Source: Saccoglossus kowalevskii (Eukaryota > Hemichordata > Enteropneusta > Harrimaniidae). From it: a stretch of 33,242 bases of DNA. Made by a program: the position numbers and the translations under genes. The stretch's first letter is position 1; every line of letters begins with the position of its first letter. Where the stretch lies: the NCBI RefSeq assembly GCF_000003605.2, contig NW_003140811.1:1197412-1230653 (forward strand), written 5' to 3'. Of the stretch, positions 1 to 11,121 are shown piece by piece. Below the pieces are notes generated by a model that was not told the DNA's origin, did no database searches, and was given only the letters and a program-made list of their open reading frames with translations.

Positions 1-3000
1 CGGTCGCCAACATGTCTCATCGTCAAACCCTAGCCTTTCATGATAGTCTCAAAGTAATCCATGCCCAATAACCAGGTACACGACTTAATGATCACATTTT
101 TGGCTTTTCGAAAGCTACTACTCAAAGAAATAGGGATTACTCCAGAATTGCAACATCGGGGTTCATCCTGAGTAAATGACAGAATAGAAAGCATGCGAAC
201 CACGTTGTGTACGTTCGCCATGCACTCCGAGATTAATGCGAGTTTTCTCATAAAACTAAAAGCATGAACCAAACTACCATGCCATTCACGATTATTATGA
301 AATGAAACACACCTTTTACACGCATATTATAATCGTGAATGCTCTCAACTCGATAAATACCAAGTAAAAATATAGGGATGGGCTTCATACTCGAGAGAGA
401 CTTACGATCGGGTACTTTAACGCAATTGGGCTTTCACTCTCAGAACACTGTGGTCCAAATGCATAAGGCTCTAACCCAAGTTTTAAAAAGCACATTGTGC
501 ATATAAAAGTTGAGTTTATACTAGTAGTACACAATGCTTGGCAGCATGAACGGCTATGTACAATGGCGTATACGAATGTGATCAGATACTAAAACGTCAT
601 AGCTTTGAAAAGTACCCGGATGTTAAATATGTTCGTTCGTTATTTATTCTTGTTTAATTGCAAGCACTTCAAATGCCTATCCAAGCTACAGTTATAATTA
701 AAACAAAATTAAACCACTGCAATATTATTTCGAATACAGTTTAGAATATACACAACTATAAATTAAGGCCGCATTTAGGTTTGCTTTAAACAGCCTGATT
801 TTGGATCGAAACTTACCGTGTTCTATTTATAAGACGTTACGCGAACACAGTACGTTAGATCTTGTTTATATTCAGTAGAACGCACGTGCGTCTTGTAGAT
901 TACATGTTAGTACAGTTTTGGGTTTACCTTCATATTTTACTGAACGAATAGTGGATTGCCTTGAAACCGTAACAACTTGTTTGTTTGTCAGTCACATGCG
1001 TGCGTATACAAGTAACTAACTTGAATTGGCCGACGTGTCGTAGATTCTCTTCTGATTATATGACAGAGACACGCATGTTGGAGATGTATGGATTCCGATC
1101 TCATTTGTTATACATTCCACATACTGTTGCACAGATCTGTATTTTTACTTTACTTTTGTCATTCATTCAAATTCACGAATCTGTACTTATTTTTTTTTAA
1201 ACTTATTATGGATATTCTCAAATATACAGCACGTGTAAGTGGCAAAGGGAATAGTAGCCTATACGTAAACTCTCATGAATTCCTACACATATAGCATGTA
1301 CTCCATTAATTCCCCTGCATACCAATGCAATGTGTTTGTTCCAATAAAGTACATGTACACTACCTCATTCTCTGTTGTTATGTAAGCGCATTTATACTAT
1401 AGATATACGTCATCAGCTGTCACTATAATTTAATCTGACCTCGTGTCGTCTGGAATTAGTCATTCCGCGAATGAGAGTTCAGAGATTATCCAAAGTGCTT
1501 CCTGGTGTCTTGGTGACATGATATTTCCGAGATTGCGGCACGTTGACTAGTATCACCAGAAGACCACAATTGAGAAATATTGATTGTCGCGTCTTCTGAA
1601 AATACATCGTGACTACTTCATTTTTGAAGTTGCCAGTTTGGTGTTAATAAAATCACACGCTTCGAAATATACTGATAAGTTATCTTTAAAAATATATATA
1701 TACAATAGTTTTGAATTGCTTCCTGGGGGAGAATTGCTTCGTACAATAATCAGAAATATATTGGTCGGTGCGTGGGTGGCCTACGATGGTATATTTTTGA
1801 AACCTATAACGCGATGCATATTCAGTTCTTCCCGCTTTAGGGGATGATAAAAAAATGCTTTTAATGAACTTCAGGCTACTATAAATAACGCGTCGAGTTT
1901 TTTTCAATAGATTTCATTTAAATTGTTTGGTTTGGTGCGTCATCATCTGAAAGAGTCCCATTGATGGTACCTGATTTAACCTGTGTATAGTCGACGGGAA
2001 CATCTGCGTCTCTACGGTATATCGTGACAGATAAGGGCCCAATCGCTTTGATCAGCGATGCAGATTACATCCGGGCTTGACGTATGATTCTCACTGAGAT
2101 TTGCCAGGAGCGTCGTATCGAGAGAGCATTACAGGTGTCAGATTTCGTACGTGCGACGGTCAACCGGGCTTTGTGTATAATGATCATAGTCTATAGGAAC
2201 TGGTATTTTATTCCTCACTCTGACTACTGTTTTGTTATTTTTATTTCTTCTGATATCTCAAAACACCACTAAATAAATGTGTTTTTGGGCATAGCTTTCT
2301 TAACTTCTCTAAAGATGTGAGGCCAGGTGCTTTGGGATCTTGTGTTTGTATGCATGAATTGTTAGTATTGTTTTCGTTGAGTTGTTTATCCACGGGGCTT
2401 GACATTTGATATGGTGTGCATTTACTCAATTTGTATGTTCAGTACCATACTACACACCGTACAGTGACCCCCGTAATTGACAGGCACATTACTTGTCTTT
2501 GCGTGTTAGTTGAAACCCTGCTCATGATGAAGATAAACTCGAAGCGCACATTTGCTGAACTCGAGATAATGGGTTTATGACAGTATCTTGCACTATAGTG
2601 GTAGAAGTGTCATGATCATATTCCGATTCTCTTGGTAATGCAATTGGAATATGCCATTATAAGAACAGTTCATATTGCGAATTAAGCATGGAAAGTGTGT
2701 TGAGTTGATTTGTGTCGCGGCGCTGTGTTGTGTTGTATTGCATTTTGTTTAATTGCACGTGTATCCTCAACATACGAATGCTACATGACCTAGCGCATCA
2801 ATATCAACATGATAGTGAGTTCGACATATACGTCATAGTGACACCGGATACGTTTATTGAGCCCCAGGATATATTAGGGTACACTCGGTGACAAAGAACT
2901 TCCCAATGACTCTGTGTATTTATTATGAATGAAAATAGCGAATTCATGAAAAATACTAGGTATAATGATATAAAATCATGAAACCGCATGGAAGGGTTAA

Positions 3001-4584
3001 TGAAGAACTACTGTCATGTCGATTGCTTCTTCGTTAGGTTGTTTTTAAGAGATAATATTAGTGGCATATTGTATATCTTTTTACTAGAATACTTGCTATA
3101 GTTTCAAATTGCAGATTGTTTCATTCAGTTTCACTTTATGTAGTTACAGCATTACTTATTTCAGGGGAGTTACAATTTTCTTACAAATTCTATGATGGTT
3201 GTGGTTGTGGTTCCACTCGCCAGGGAAATCATTTTTTTTATTTTCATGATGCAATTACTCACAGTTGTTTATAAGGATTGTGGGTTAGCAGACCTGTCAA
3301 TTACAGGTTAATCATTTAAAGGATTTGAATTGTGTCAACAAAATATGGAAAACGTTTTACGTTACGGGGATTGTAAAAAGCAGTCTTACACATACACATA
3401 CAGTCTAATAGATTCTTCCTAAATAAACGCATATGAAATAATCGTTCATTTGTGTCCATTAAAAATACTATTAATTATTGGTGTCTAAACAATGCTATTT
3501 TAAATATCAAATACCTGAAAGAAAAAGTTCAATTCACCTTGCACTGGATCACCAATGGTTATAAATATCACATTGCCGAGTGTGTTTTTTTTACACAACT
3601 TGAGATAAATTTAAGGCTCCATGTTCATAAACCACATTTTCAATAGGTTTTTTTTCTTTATTGAAGGAAATAACAACATCAAATTAGGGTTGATAATGTG
3701 CAATTTCGTTAAAACCCCACAGTTACATTTAAAGATGAAGTATATTATATACAAACATCTCTGCACAAAAAGGATTAAGGGGAGTCAGCGCTACCTGTTG
3801 TGTATACGCGTTAAGCCTTCTAATTCAGTTGATGTAAAGGAAAATCCGAGATATCGCTACTTTGATAAATGACGAAGCTCAGTTCCGTAATCGCGGTGTA
3901 CGTATTCAAATTCACGTTTACATAGCGCAATCGGATAAATTGCATTCCACGATTGAACATCGCTTGACATGTTTCTCATACAGTATGTTGTGTTCATATA
4001 CAGTAAAGACTGACACAATACTATGATATTCTACCTACCATATGTTATTTATTCCCCATTGTATCCATATATTATCATACATTTCTCCCCAATGCCAACA
4101 TAAATTGAATATCTGAGTTTTATTTGGATGGAGCTTTATTAAACATATTTAAAATAAAAATGAGCGCAATTGTTTTGACAACTCTCACATTCATCTGTAA
4201 AGGAGTTTTTTTTTCTGTTTTTTATCATGCAACTGAATAATTGAATCGTGCGATATCTTATTGCTACATTTTGTATTTATTTTACCTGTCCACGTCCTAT
4301 TTCTATAGTCTGAATATATAATGAAACGCGTTGCTAAAGTATATTTCTATATTGGCGCAATAAGCATGGGCTACTTCGTACGTTAAGTGTGCAACAATGG
4401 CATTTTATTCCCATTATATCGCGGGACTTAGGCTATGAAGATAGTCTACCAATCCAATAACCATGGTAACAATGTGTCCTAGAGGCAACTGGTGGTTTCG
4501 AGAATGCATTATAATTAAATATTGCAGGATTTACGCGGTATTCTGCGACCAGTTCAGTGATGATGTCAATAACCGCGTTTCAAA
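1..4584. other. Left flank, no gene recognised
   Basis: AT-rich sequence with only short chance ORFs (up to about 85 codons) in all frames. I see no splice-bordered coding block, RNA gene or transposon end that I can name. A locally GC-richer patch at about 1935-2175 reads coding-like on both strands, each frame with one or two stops; it is noted separately as a finding. Poly-T and poly-A runs (for example around 1190, 3230, 3590 and 4210) are the only low-complexity features. Confidence 0.6.
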
Positions 4585-4765
4585 TCGACAAGAACGCACA
4601 CATCGGCATATTAAAACGCGGTGGTCGTCGCGCAGCGCGTGTTCGAATTTCATGTGAATAAACAATGTATTTTACACGCGTCGATACGTAGCTATGAGTC
4701 CCATATCGAACAGGACGCAGCGCGACGACTGCCGCCCTTTAATATATCAAAATTTGTCGTAATGT
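4585..4765. mobile_element. Foldback / MITE-like element with about 40-bp imperfect terminal inverted repeats
   Basis: 4608-4646 and the reverse complement of 4706-4745 align over about 40 positions with roughly 32 matches and one 1-nt gap. The shared parts are ATATTAAA, GCGG, GTCGTCGCGC, GCG and TGTTCGA. A further CGACAA lies outside each arm (about 4585 and 4757), so the element may extend to about 4585-4765. The arms are strikingly CpG-rich in an AT-rich setting and the 59-bp centre is AT-rich, so the piece could form a long hairpin. There is no coding capacity. It is called a non-autonomous foldback element by structure only; target-site duplications were not identified. A run of ten G follows at 4779-4788. 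Confidence 0.55.
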
Positions 4766-4778
4766 TTTCTTCTTGAGA

Positions 4779-4788
4779 GGGGGGGGGG
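4779..4788 (+). repeat. G10 homopolymer
   Basis: Ten consecutive G just to the right of the foldback element. It is unusual in this AT-rich flank and is probably a simple mononucleotide repeat; assembly error in its length is possible. Confidence 0.7.
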
Positions 4789-6836
4789 TCTTTCCAATGT
4801 GTTGCCCGCTAGTATCGACACTGTGCTGTACGATTAAATCATGTCAATACTTTATTAATTGCAATTACTTTAGTCTGCGGCACAGTGCTATGAACTAAGA
4901 TAGGGGCGGTTCATTTTGGCAATTGGAATCTAAATTGTGCCCCACCAGTAGATACAAGTTTTGGGCGTATATTTACAGTTTCTACCTGCTTAGAAACATT
5001 TTCTATAATTTATCTCCACATTATCCAGACACAGAAATAATGCACTGGGCTGTTTTAATGTTTTATTTTATAATTACATAATTGCAAGGCGCTATATTGA
5101 AATTACCCCGTAATACGATGTATATTTGCCACTATGCAACTAATCTCTAAACCCACTACACCAATGATTAGAATAAGAGAATTCTATATTTATATATTCA
5201 CTCACACATGGTTAGGCGGGTCAGAGGTCTGACGCCATACGTGGTATTACCTTTGCTATTATCGCGTTAACACGAAATTCGATTATATTCCAACCGTCTT
5301 GTCGCCATCTTTTTAAGCAATTTCCAGTAAAAAATCACCAAGGGTTTCATTGATATATATATATATGAGAGTATTATATCGGACTCGGTTAATGCGGAAA
5401 ATAAACCAAATTAATATTTAAATTTCTAAATACACGAACACTGTTTCCGGTGTATGTACTCGCCGCTCTATTTGTTAGTGAATGTGCTAAAATAGCAATG
5501 TTTAGATTGCAGTTAGTTCGTGTTTTTCAAGAACATCGCACACATCGCCTCGTCCTCAAACTGATATTGATCACGAGTTTAGTCGACGTTGCCGCCACGT
5601 TGCAATCCTAAAGGTTGAAGTATTAAAATTGGAAATATCCCAGGCACTACCATTGTCGGGGATGTGTCACGTGTTGTCATGTTGTCATAATTACGAGCTG
5701 GTTGTAATTATTGTTGTCTTATCTCAACCGAGAGACTCCGTTGATACAGAAGCAGAGGAATATTATTATTTTGATTGCGAATACTTGCGACATGTGTAGC
5801 ATATGATTAGGAAATGGCATATGTTTGCATGTGTTTACTGAGCTGCGAATACACTGATACACAGACAACACGGGGAGGTTAATGTCTATATAAGGCAAAC
5901 CAAATATGCGTCTTTACAATAATGCTTTTAATCTCCACACGCGACAATTGTCGAATCTTACTTTTCTAACGCGACAAACCCAATAAAACACTGCTCTTCC
6001 CGAAGTGGCGTGTAACTATTACGTTTTAACACATTAACATGGAGCGCTTTGTTGTCCATTACGAATTTATAGTTGCGCTGCTCTTCCAACAATGTACAGA
6101 CATTACTTCACATTATATGGTAAAAAACATGTACTTAAAACTGTTTGAATTGACTTCATACAACCTAATTTATTGCATTTATGGTATTATTATAGCTTTG
6201 AAAGGTTTACTGTCATTACCTGATATTGCATAACAAACCTTAAAAAAAATACTCATGTTTGATTTTTTTTCTATAAAAACGAGTTTCCATAATCAAGATA
6301 CCTTTTTGATTGCCTTTCATACGGAATTCCTTTAAAATTTCTTAATGGTATTCATATACTAGACATATTTCAACACCCAACTTTTGACAAAACGATAATA
6401 CACTGTTTTTAGAAAAGATTCTACGACGCTTCCGACACAAATTTCTTGTTTGTTTCTTTTCACTTTACGCAACGTATATAACATAGCTTTAAAGCCGTTT
6501 ATTTTCAAATTGCACAATATCCCGAGCTGTTGTGTAAATGCGTTGAATGGACGCATATAATAGAAACGTGAAACAACTCTATCATGCAAATATTTGTACA
6601 GTTAATAGATACAAATAAAGGCAACACAAAAATAAAGGTTTGTCTTTTCCAAACACAGCAGCAATTGCTAGGTTCCTAGGGATGAGATAGACATAAGTGT
6701 ATAAAAACATAAAGACACATTATGAACCACTGACGCATCATCGATGGCAACAGATGTCCCGAATGAGTGAGAATATTCTGCATACGCCCGTACTAGTTAA
6801 AAAATATGTATGTGATATTGATAATTCATGAAATAT
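4789..6836. other. Intergenic or intronic stretch, nothing recognised
   Basis: AT-rich with only short ORFs (at most 76 codons) lacking known motifs. A short TA run occurs near 5354. No tRNA, exon chain or transposon terminus could be supported. Confidence 0.55.
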
Positions 6837-7507
6837 CCTCTACGGAGACGCCATAATTAAGAATACTGTCTCGTACATAGCTCTATATAGAGACGCTATA
6901 ATTAAGAATATTGTCTCGTACATAGCTCTATATAGAGACGCTATAATTAAGAATACTGACTCATACATTGTACTATATAGAGAGGCAACAATTAGAAATA
7001 CTGCCTTGTATATTGGCCCATATAGAGATGATATATTTAGGAATACTGTCTCGTATATTGTCCTATATAGAGACGCCATAATTAGAAATACTACCCCGTA
7101 TATTGTCCTATACAGAAATGTCATAATCAGGAATACAGTCTCGTTTATTGTCCTACATAGAAACGCCATAATTAGAAATACTGCTTCGTATATTGTCCTA
7201 TATAGAGAAGTCATAATTAGGAATACTGTCTCGTATATTGTCCTATATAGAGAAGTCATAATTAGGAATACTGTCTCGTATATTGTCCTATATAGAGAAG
7301 TCATAATTAGGAATACTGTCTCGTATATTGTCCTATATAGAAACGCCATAATTATGAATTCTACTCCTTATATTGCTTATATAGAGAGGCCATAATAATA
7401 ATAATAATACTGCCTCGTATATTGGGTCATATAGAGACGCCATAATTAGGAATACTGCCTCGTATAGTGACCTGTATAAAGACGCCATAATTAGGAATAC
7501 TGTTTCA
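6837..7507. repeat. 45-bp tandem repeat array, about 15 copies
   Basis: Unit landmarks recur every 45 bp (for example TCGTATATTG at 7231, 7276 and 7321). Each unit contains CTATATAGAGA, CATAATTAGGAATACTG and TCGTATATTG. Central copies (about 7190-7340) are nearly identical; outer ones diverge, a usual sign of expansion from the middle. A short (AAT)n insertion interrupts the array near 7391-7408. Since 45 is a multiple of three, frames stay open across copies: minus-strand 6840-7349 encodes eleven 15-residue repeats of the type MTSLYRTIYETVFLI, and plus-strand 7006-7395 encodes YREVIIRNTVSYIVL repeats. No splice sites or start context support translation, so it is annotated as a minisatellite. 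Confidence 0.9.
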
Positions 7508-7537
7508 CACAATGTGGGAAATACACATAATTACTCT

Positions 7538-7762
7538 CTATGTCATGATATGACGTGAGGGCGCCCGGTGACAACAAACACACGTGAAATGTGAAGAACA
7601 TGTATGTCGCAACATAATTATATATGTATCAAATATTGCGCCCGCTATCTCACAATGGATGGAATGATGACCTGTATTCTGACAAACCTTGTTTGTGCAC
7701 TTAGTATTAGTTGCGTGTGTCTTGAGGCAAGCGTAACAAATCACAACTGATGGCGGTGCGCC
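7538..7762 (-). pseudogene. Possible retroelement Gag zinc-knuckle remnant (BEL/Pao-like)
   Basis: The minus-strand frame from 7762 reads CYACLKTHATNTKC, then VCQNTGHHSIHC (7738-7652). The arrangement Cys-x2-Cys-Leu-x2-His-x5-Cys followed by Cys-x3-Gly-His-His-x-Ile-His resembles the paired zinc knuckles of BEL/Pao-type LTR retrotransposon Gag proteins, which end in a His-His-x-Leu-(Leu)-His signature. One expected Cys in the second knuckle is missing and the frame is bounded by stops within 75 codons, so if real it is a broken relic. No LTRs, protease or reverse transcriptase were seen nearby. Chance similarity in a short Cys/His-rich frame is a real alternative. Confidence 0.3.
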
Positions 7763-7769
7763 TTAGACA

Positions 7770-9600
7770 AGAAGATTATTGATTTATAAAGCTAATGATT
7801 GGCTATAAAGATTGCCCATACATTTACATACGGTTATACAGCATAACATACCACCTAAGGAGATAACTCTGCCTACTCCATTGCCCCTTGTTACCTGTAC
7901 TATTACTATAGACATTTGCGCTTACACTATATCCCTATATACTCGTAAATGTCTTTGCTCTTAGTCACGTAGACAGGTTTTAATGATGCCTCACTTCTAT
8001 GAAGTGTCTCTATTTATATAATATGCAAAGGGAAGCCAGTTATGGTTTTTATTGACTGTTGGAGAAAACAGGAAATTTGCTTGTTGGAGATTTTTTTTTC
8101 AATATTATATCCGAGGCTAATATGGTGTGTGATGGATTGTTTTGCGGAGGACTAAGTCAACTATTGGCAGCATATTCAAATATGTACTGTGAAATTTAAA
8201 GTACTGAATATTCATGTTATTTACAGAATAGCTCACCCGTGCGGAGGCGGACCGGGATAAAAAGTGTGTAATTATCAATTATACTTGTGCAGGTTTTTGT
8301 ACTCGTAACCGTTTTTTGTATCGTAGATTAGGAGTCCTGGAATATTATTTGACAAAACCTTCGGCATTGAAAGTATCACTGAATCACTAGAATAGGAAGC
8401 ACGTGACACAGTGAAAATGGTTTCCTCGAACATTGCAGCCTAGCGTCCACCGAAAATAATGGTTCATTCCACACATGTCAAACATGACATCTCCATGAAA
8501 GGGCCATGAGGGTCATCCAGTAGTGTCTGGCTTTCTCGTTTCATAACACCTTGTTAATACAGTCGTTTCGTTAATAAACAAAAGCGTAAATTGGGATTTT
8601 TTTAAGAGCTAAAGTGATTGAAGGAAAATCGACCTTCTAAACGTTAGGCGATGAGAAGTCTCAATAATGTTAAATTCGAGGTAATTATATATTAATTATT
8701 ATTGTCGCGCGTGGCTAGTCACTTGGCTTCCCAACTCTTATGAGAGCAACACAGAACAACTAAACCGTATAGTACGTACAGGTGATGATGTATAAACATA
8801 ACGTGTTTCGTAATGTAGATTTATTTAAAGCATTCGATGTTATTTTATTTACTGTTTATTTGCCCGAAGTTTGTACGGAAACCATTCCGTCACGATTGAC
8901 CATGCTATACATGCTATAATTACGATAGTTAGTAGGCTAATTTTTAAAACTATTTGTGATGTGCTTTACACCCAGATCGAGACTACATGCATTTATTCGC
9001 TCAGTAACATGATGTACGAAACCTGAATTCACTTTTAATTACTTCCAGTTCAATCTCAGTCAAAGTATTTCGATCTAGGTCATATTGTCGTAATTAGTGT
9101 CTCGAACTACTGGCATAGTATACCATGCAATGTATATTTGATCATTTAGCGAGGGGCAAAAACAAATTATTACACAACTGTAATATATACAATAATACGG
9201 GGTCTAGAATTTTACATATATCCTGATATCTCTGTATAAGTTTCGAAGCTTTTGGTTTCGAAGCTTTACGGGATCACCGCTCTGTGAGCACGTTTGACTA
9301 ATATATTAACCTGCTGCTTTTCTATAAAATATTTATTTTTGGAACTATGCATAAATGAACCTTGTAAACATGTTTATTTCACAGGAAATCACAAATAGAA
9401 CATAAGAATAGGGATATTATGTGCCACGGGTACATATGCGACAGGATCGTCGGTGCCCTTTCAATTTAAAGCGGTAACGGTTGTAACGATTGATTTTTTT
9501 CTTCGATTTTTATTTTTTAAAACATTTGTAACGGCCATTGCCAAAATATGGACAGTGAAAACCTAGCATATACGCTAGTAAATACTGATGTGCATTAAAT
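7770..9600. other. Non-coding stretch, nothing recognised
   Basis: AT-rich; no ORF above about 60 codons and no motif that I can support. The only local structure is a 13-nt direct repeat (GTTTCGAAGCTTT) at about 9240-9267. Confidence 0.55.
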
Positions 9601-9900
9601 CACTTGCAAATAAAAAAAGATGGCCGAGAGGTTGCGTCCGGGTCTCCAGAGAGCGCCATCTATTGGCCATCTAAATTCAGTTTTGTCAACGAACCTCGGG
9701 GATTACGGTACAATATGACAACTTTACCGAGGCTCCTGGTCGAAATGTAGAATTCGTCGCCATTTTGACTGCCTCAACTTCCCTTTGACAGCCTCTCACT
9801 GAAGGTTTCATGTGTTATTTCCCAGTGTGTAGCGTGTATAATAGTGTGTGTCGTGCATCACAATTGTCTACGGTTCACATCGCATTTCATGTGAAGTTAG
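9601..9900. promoter_or_regulatory. Candidate regulatory island upstream of the kinase-like gene
   Basis: This patch is richer in G+C than its surroundings. It contains AGATGGCC and GCCATTTTG (YY1-like cores), the CTCF-like site below, and an inverted CCAAT (ATTGG). It lies about 1.0-1.2 kb upstream of the first coding exon, which must be preceded by a 5' untranslated exon, so it is a plausible promoter or insulator. No TATA box or initiator could be singled out. Inference only. Confidence 0.25.
9651..9669 (+). promoter_or_regulatory. CTCF-like binding site
   Basis: GAGCGCCATCTATTGGCCA matches about 14 of 19 positions of the vertebrate CTCF consensus in its reverse orientation (AGCGCC...CT..TGGCCA). 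The core GCGCCATCT is also the reverse of the insect CTCF core AGATGGCGC. CTCF is present across bilaterians. One motif alone is weak proof of occupancy. Confidence 0.35.
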
Positions 9901-10851
9901 CCATGTGTAGGATCACTTTAACCATGCATGCAATTGTATCTAAACAATAATTCGGTGAGATTTGATCATCTTTATGTTGTTATATTTAAACAAAACAAAA
10001 ACAAAAGAATGAGAGAAACAAAAATAGTGGAGTGTGTAAATACGAGGACAACACGGAACGCAATTAGGCCGAGATTAAGTGAAATTGTAAACAATTCTTT
10101 TGGTGATCATTAGCTGATGACGTCAAGCGTTCGAACTGCATTTGTATTACATAGTATGGTGAAATCAACATATTACGTATCACACACCTTTGACCTCTAT
10201 TATATATGGGATCATATATAACGAATAATTTATAAACATTGCATTGTTTATGCATTGCGATGTCTTACAAGTACATCGAACCCGTGTGGGAAAATAATTT
10301 TGTTTAGGTAGTGCTTCGCCAACTCTAGACTCATTTGTCAATCAAATTTCAAGCGGGAAAGTTCACATGTGATGAGTGAACATCGATATAATTTGTAATA
10401 CCGCCCCCACAGTTTACGGTTGTGCCCACGGCATGCCACGTAGCATTGCATAGTGTGTTCATATTTGATCGAATCTAATAATATATGCAATGCACACAAA
10501 TCGCAACTTTGTCCAATGCTGCGATCAATTTTGAAAGAATTCTCTAGTCGAAGGTTTATGTCGCCATGGCAACGTCTTAACGATATTTTTCACTCTGTTT
10601 TCATTTCTGTCTCCTTCATTTTTCTAGTATAATGCTACGTCAGCAGAGGGTCACCGGTTCTGACTAGCTAATAATGTATAGTTTGAAATATAGTAGGGTG
10701 AATCCGCGAGCTAGAAATACTTTCCTCATTTCCGCCTTACCATGCACTTCTGTGAAAAATTTACGTGCGCTGCAAAAAGTTGATTTCGCCTCTACATTTA
10801 CCGTTCAGTGCGTGTTTTAACGTGCGTTTTATTTATATTTTGCAATTCCAG
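9901..10851. other. Presumed 5' flank or 5' UTR intron of the kinase-like gene
   Basis: It ends in a strong acceptor (polypyrimidine tract plus AG at 10850-10851), so at least its right part is intronic, with a non-coding exon somewhere upstream. No donor could be assigned. Short ORFs here carry no known motif. A CRE-like TGACGTCA occurs near 10119 (GATGACGTCAAG), which could act in transcription control. Confidence 0.4.
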
Positions 10852-11121
10852 ATGTCGTATCGAAGTAAGACCCGCTCGCGAGATAACATCACGTTTATAG
10901 GACAACAGCACGTGAACGAGCAAGGGAGTACAAAACCAGCCGTACATAACTCGACTAGACGCACGAGCAAAGGCACGACAGTGAAAAGGACTGTGTATTC
11001 AGGATTACTAGGAGTACGGATCAAAACTAAGAAAGGGCTCTCGACAAAATGGGATTTTACCGAGCAGTTTGTCATCATTACCTCACAGTGTTTATCATAC
11101 TACGATTCTCCTGTTAATTGG
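10852..11121 (+). CDS. Exon 1: basic N-terminal tail and first half of the PH domain
   Basis: Ninety codons from an ATG that sits directly after a strong acceptor (TTTATATTTTGCAATTCCAG), ending in TGG before the donor GTAAGT at 11122, phase 0. Residues 1-48 are polar and Arg/Lys/Ser/Thr-rich with no recognised domain. Residues about 49-90 read like PH strands beta1-beta3: YSGLLGVRIKTKKG, then EQFVIITSQ, then LSYYD, the last being nearly identical to the LSYYE of BTK. Because the ATG is the first codon after an acceptor, an upstream non-coding exon is expected but was not located. An in-frame extension upstream without ATG exists (back to about 10765) but is mostly the polypyrimidine tract, so this start was chosen. 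Odd: where BTK has Arg28, two residues before the conserved Phe of beta2, this protein has Glu71. Confidence 0.8.

Noticed and set aside
2241-2429. Minus-strand 62-codon ORF with polar composition
   Set aside because: No motif or splice support, and no neighbouring exons on that strand.
10765-10851. In-frame extension upstream of the exon 1 ATG
   Set aside because: It lacks an ATG and includes a clear polypyrimidine tract and AG acceptor just before the ATG.
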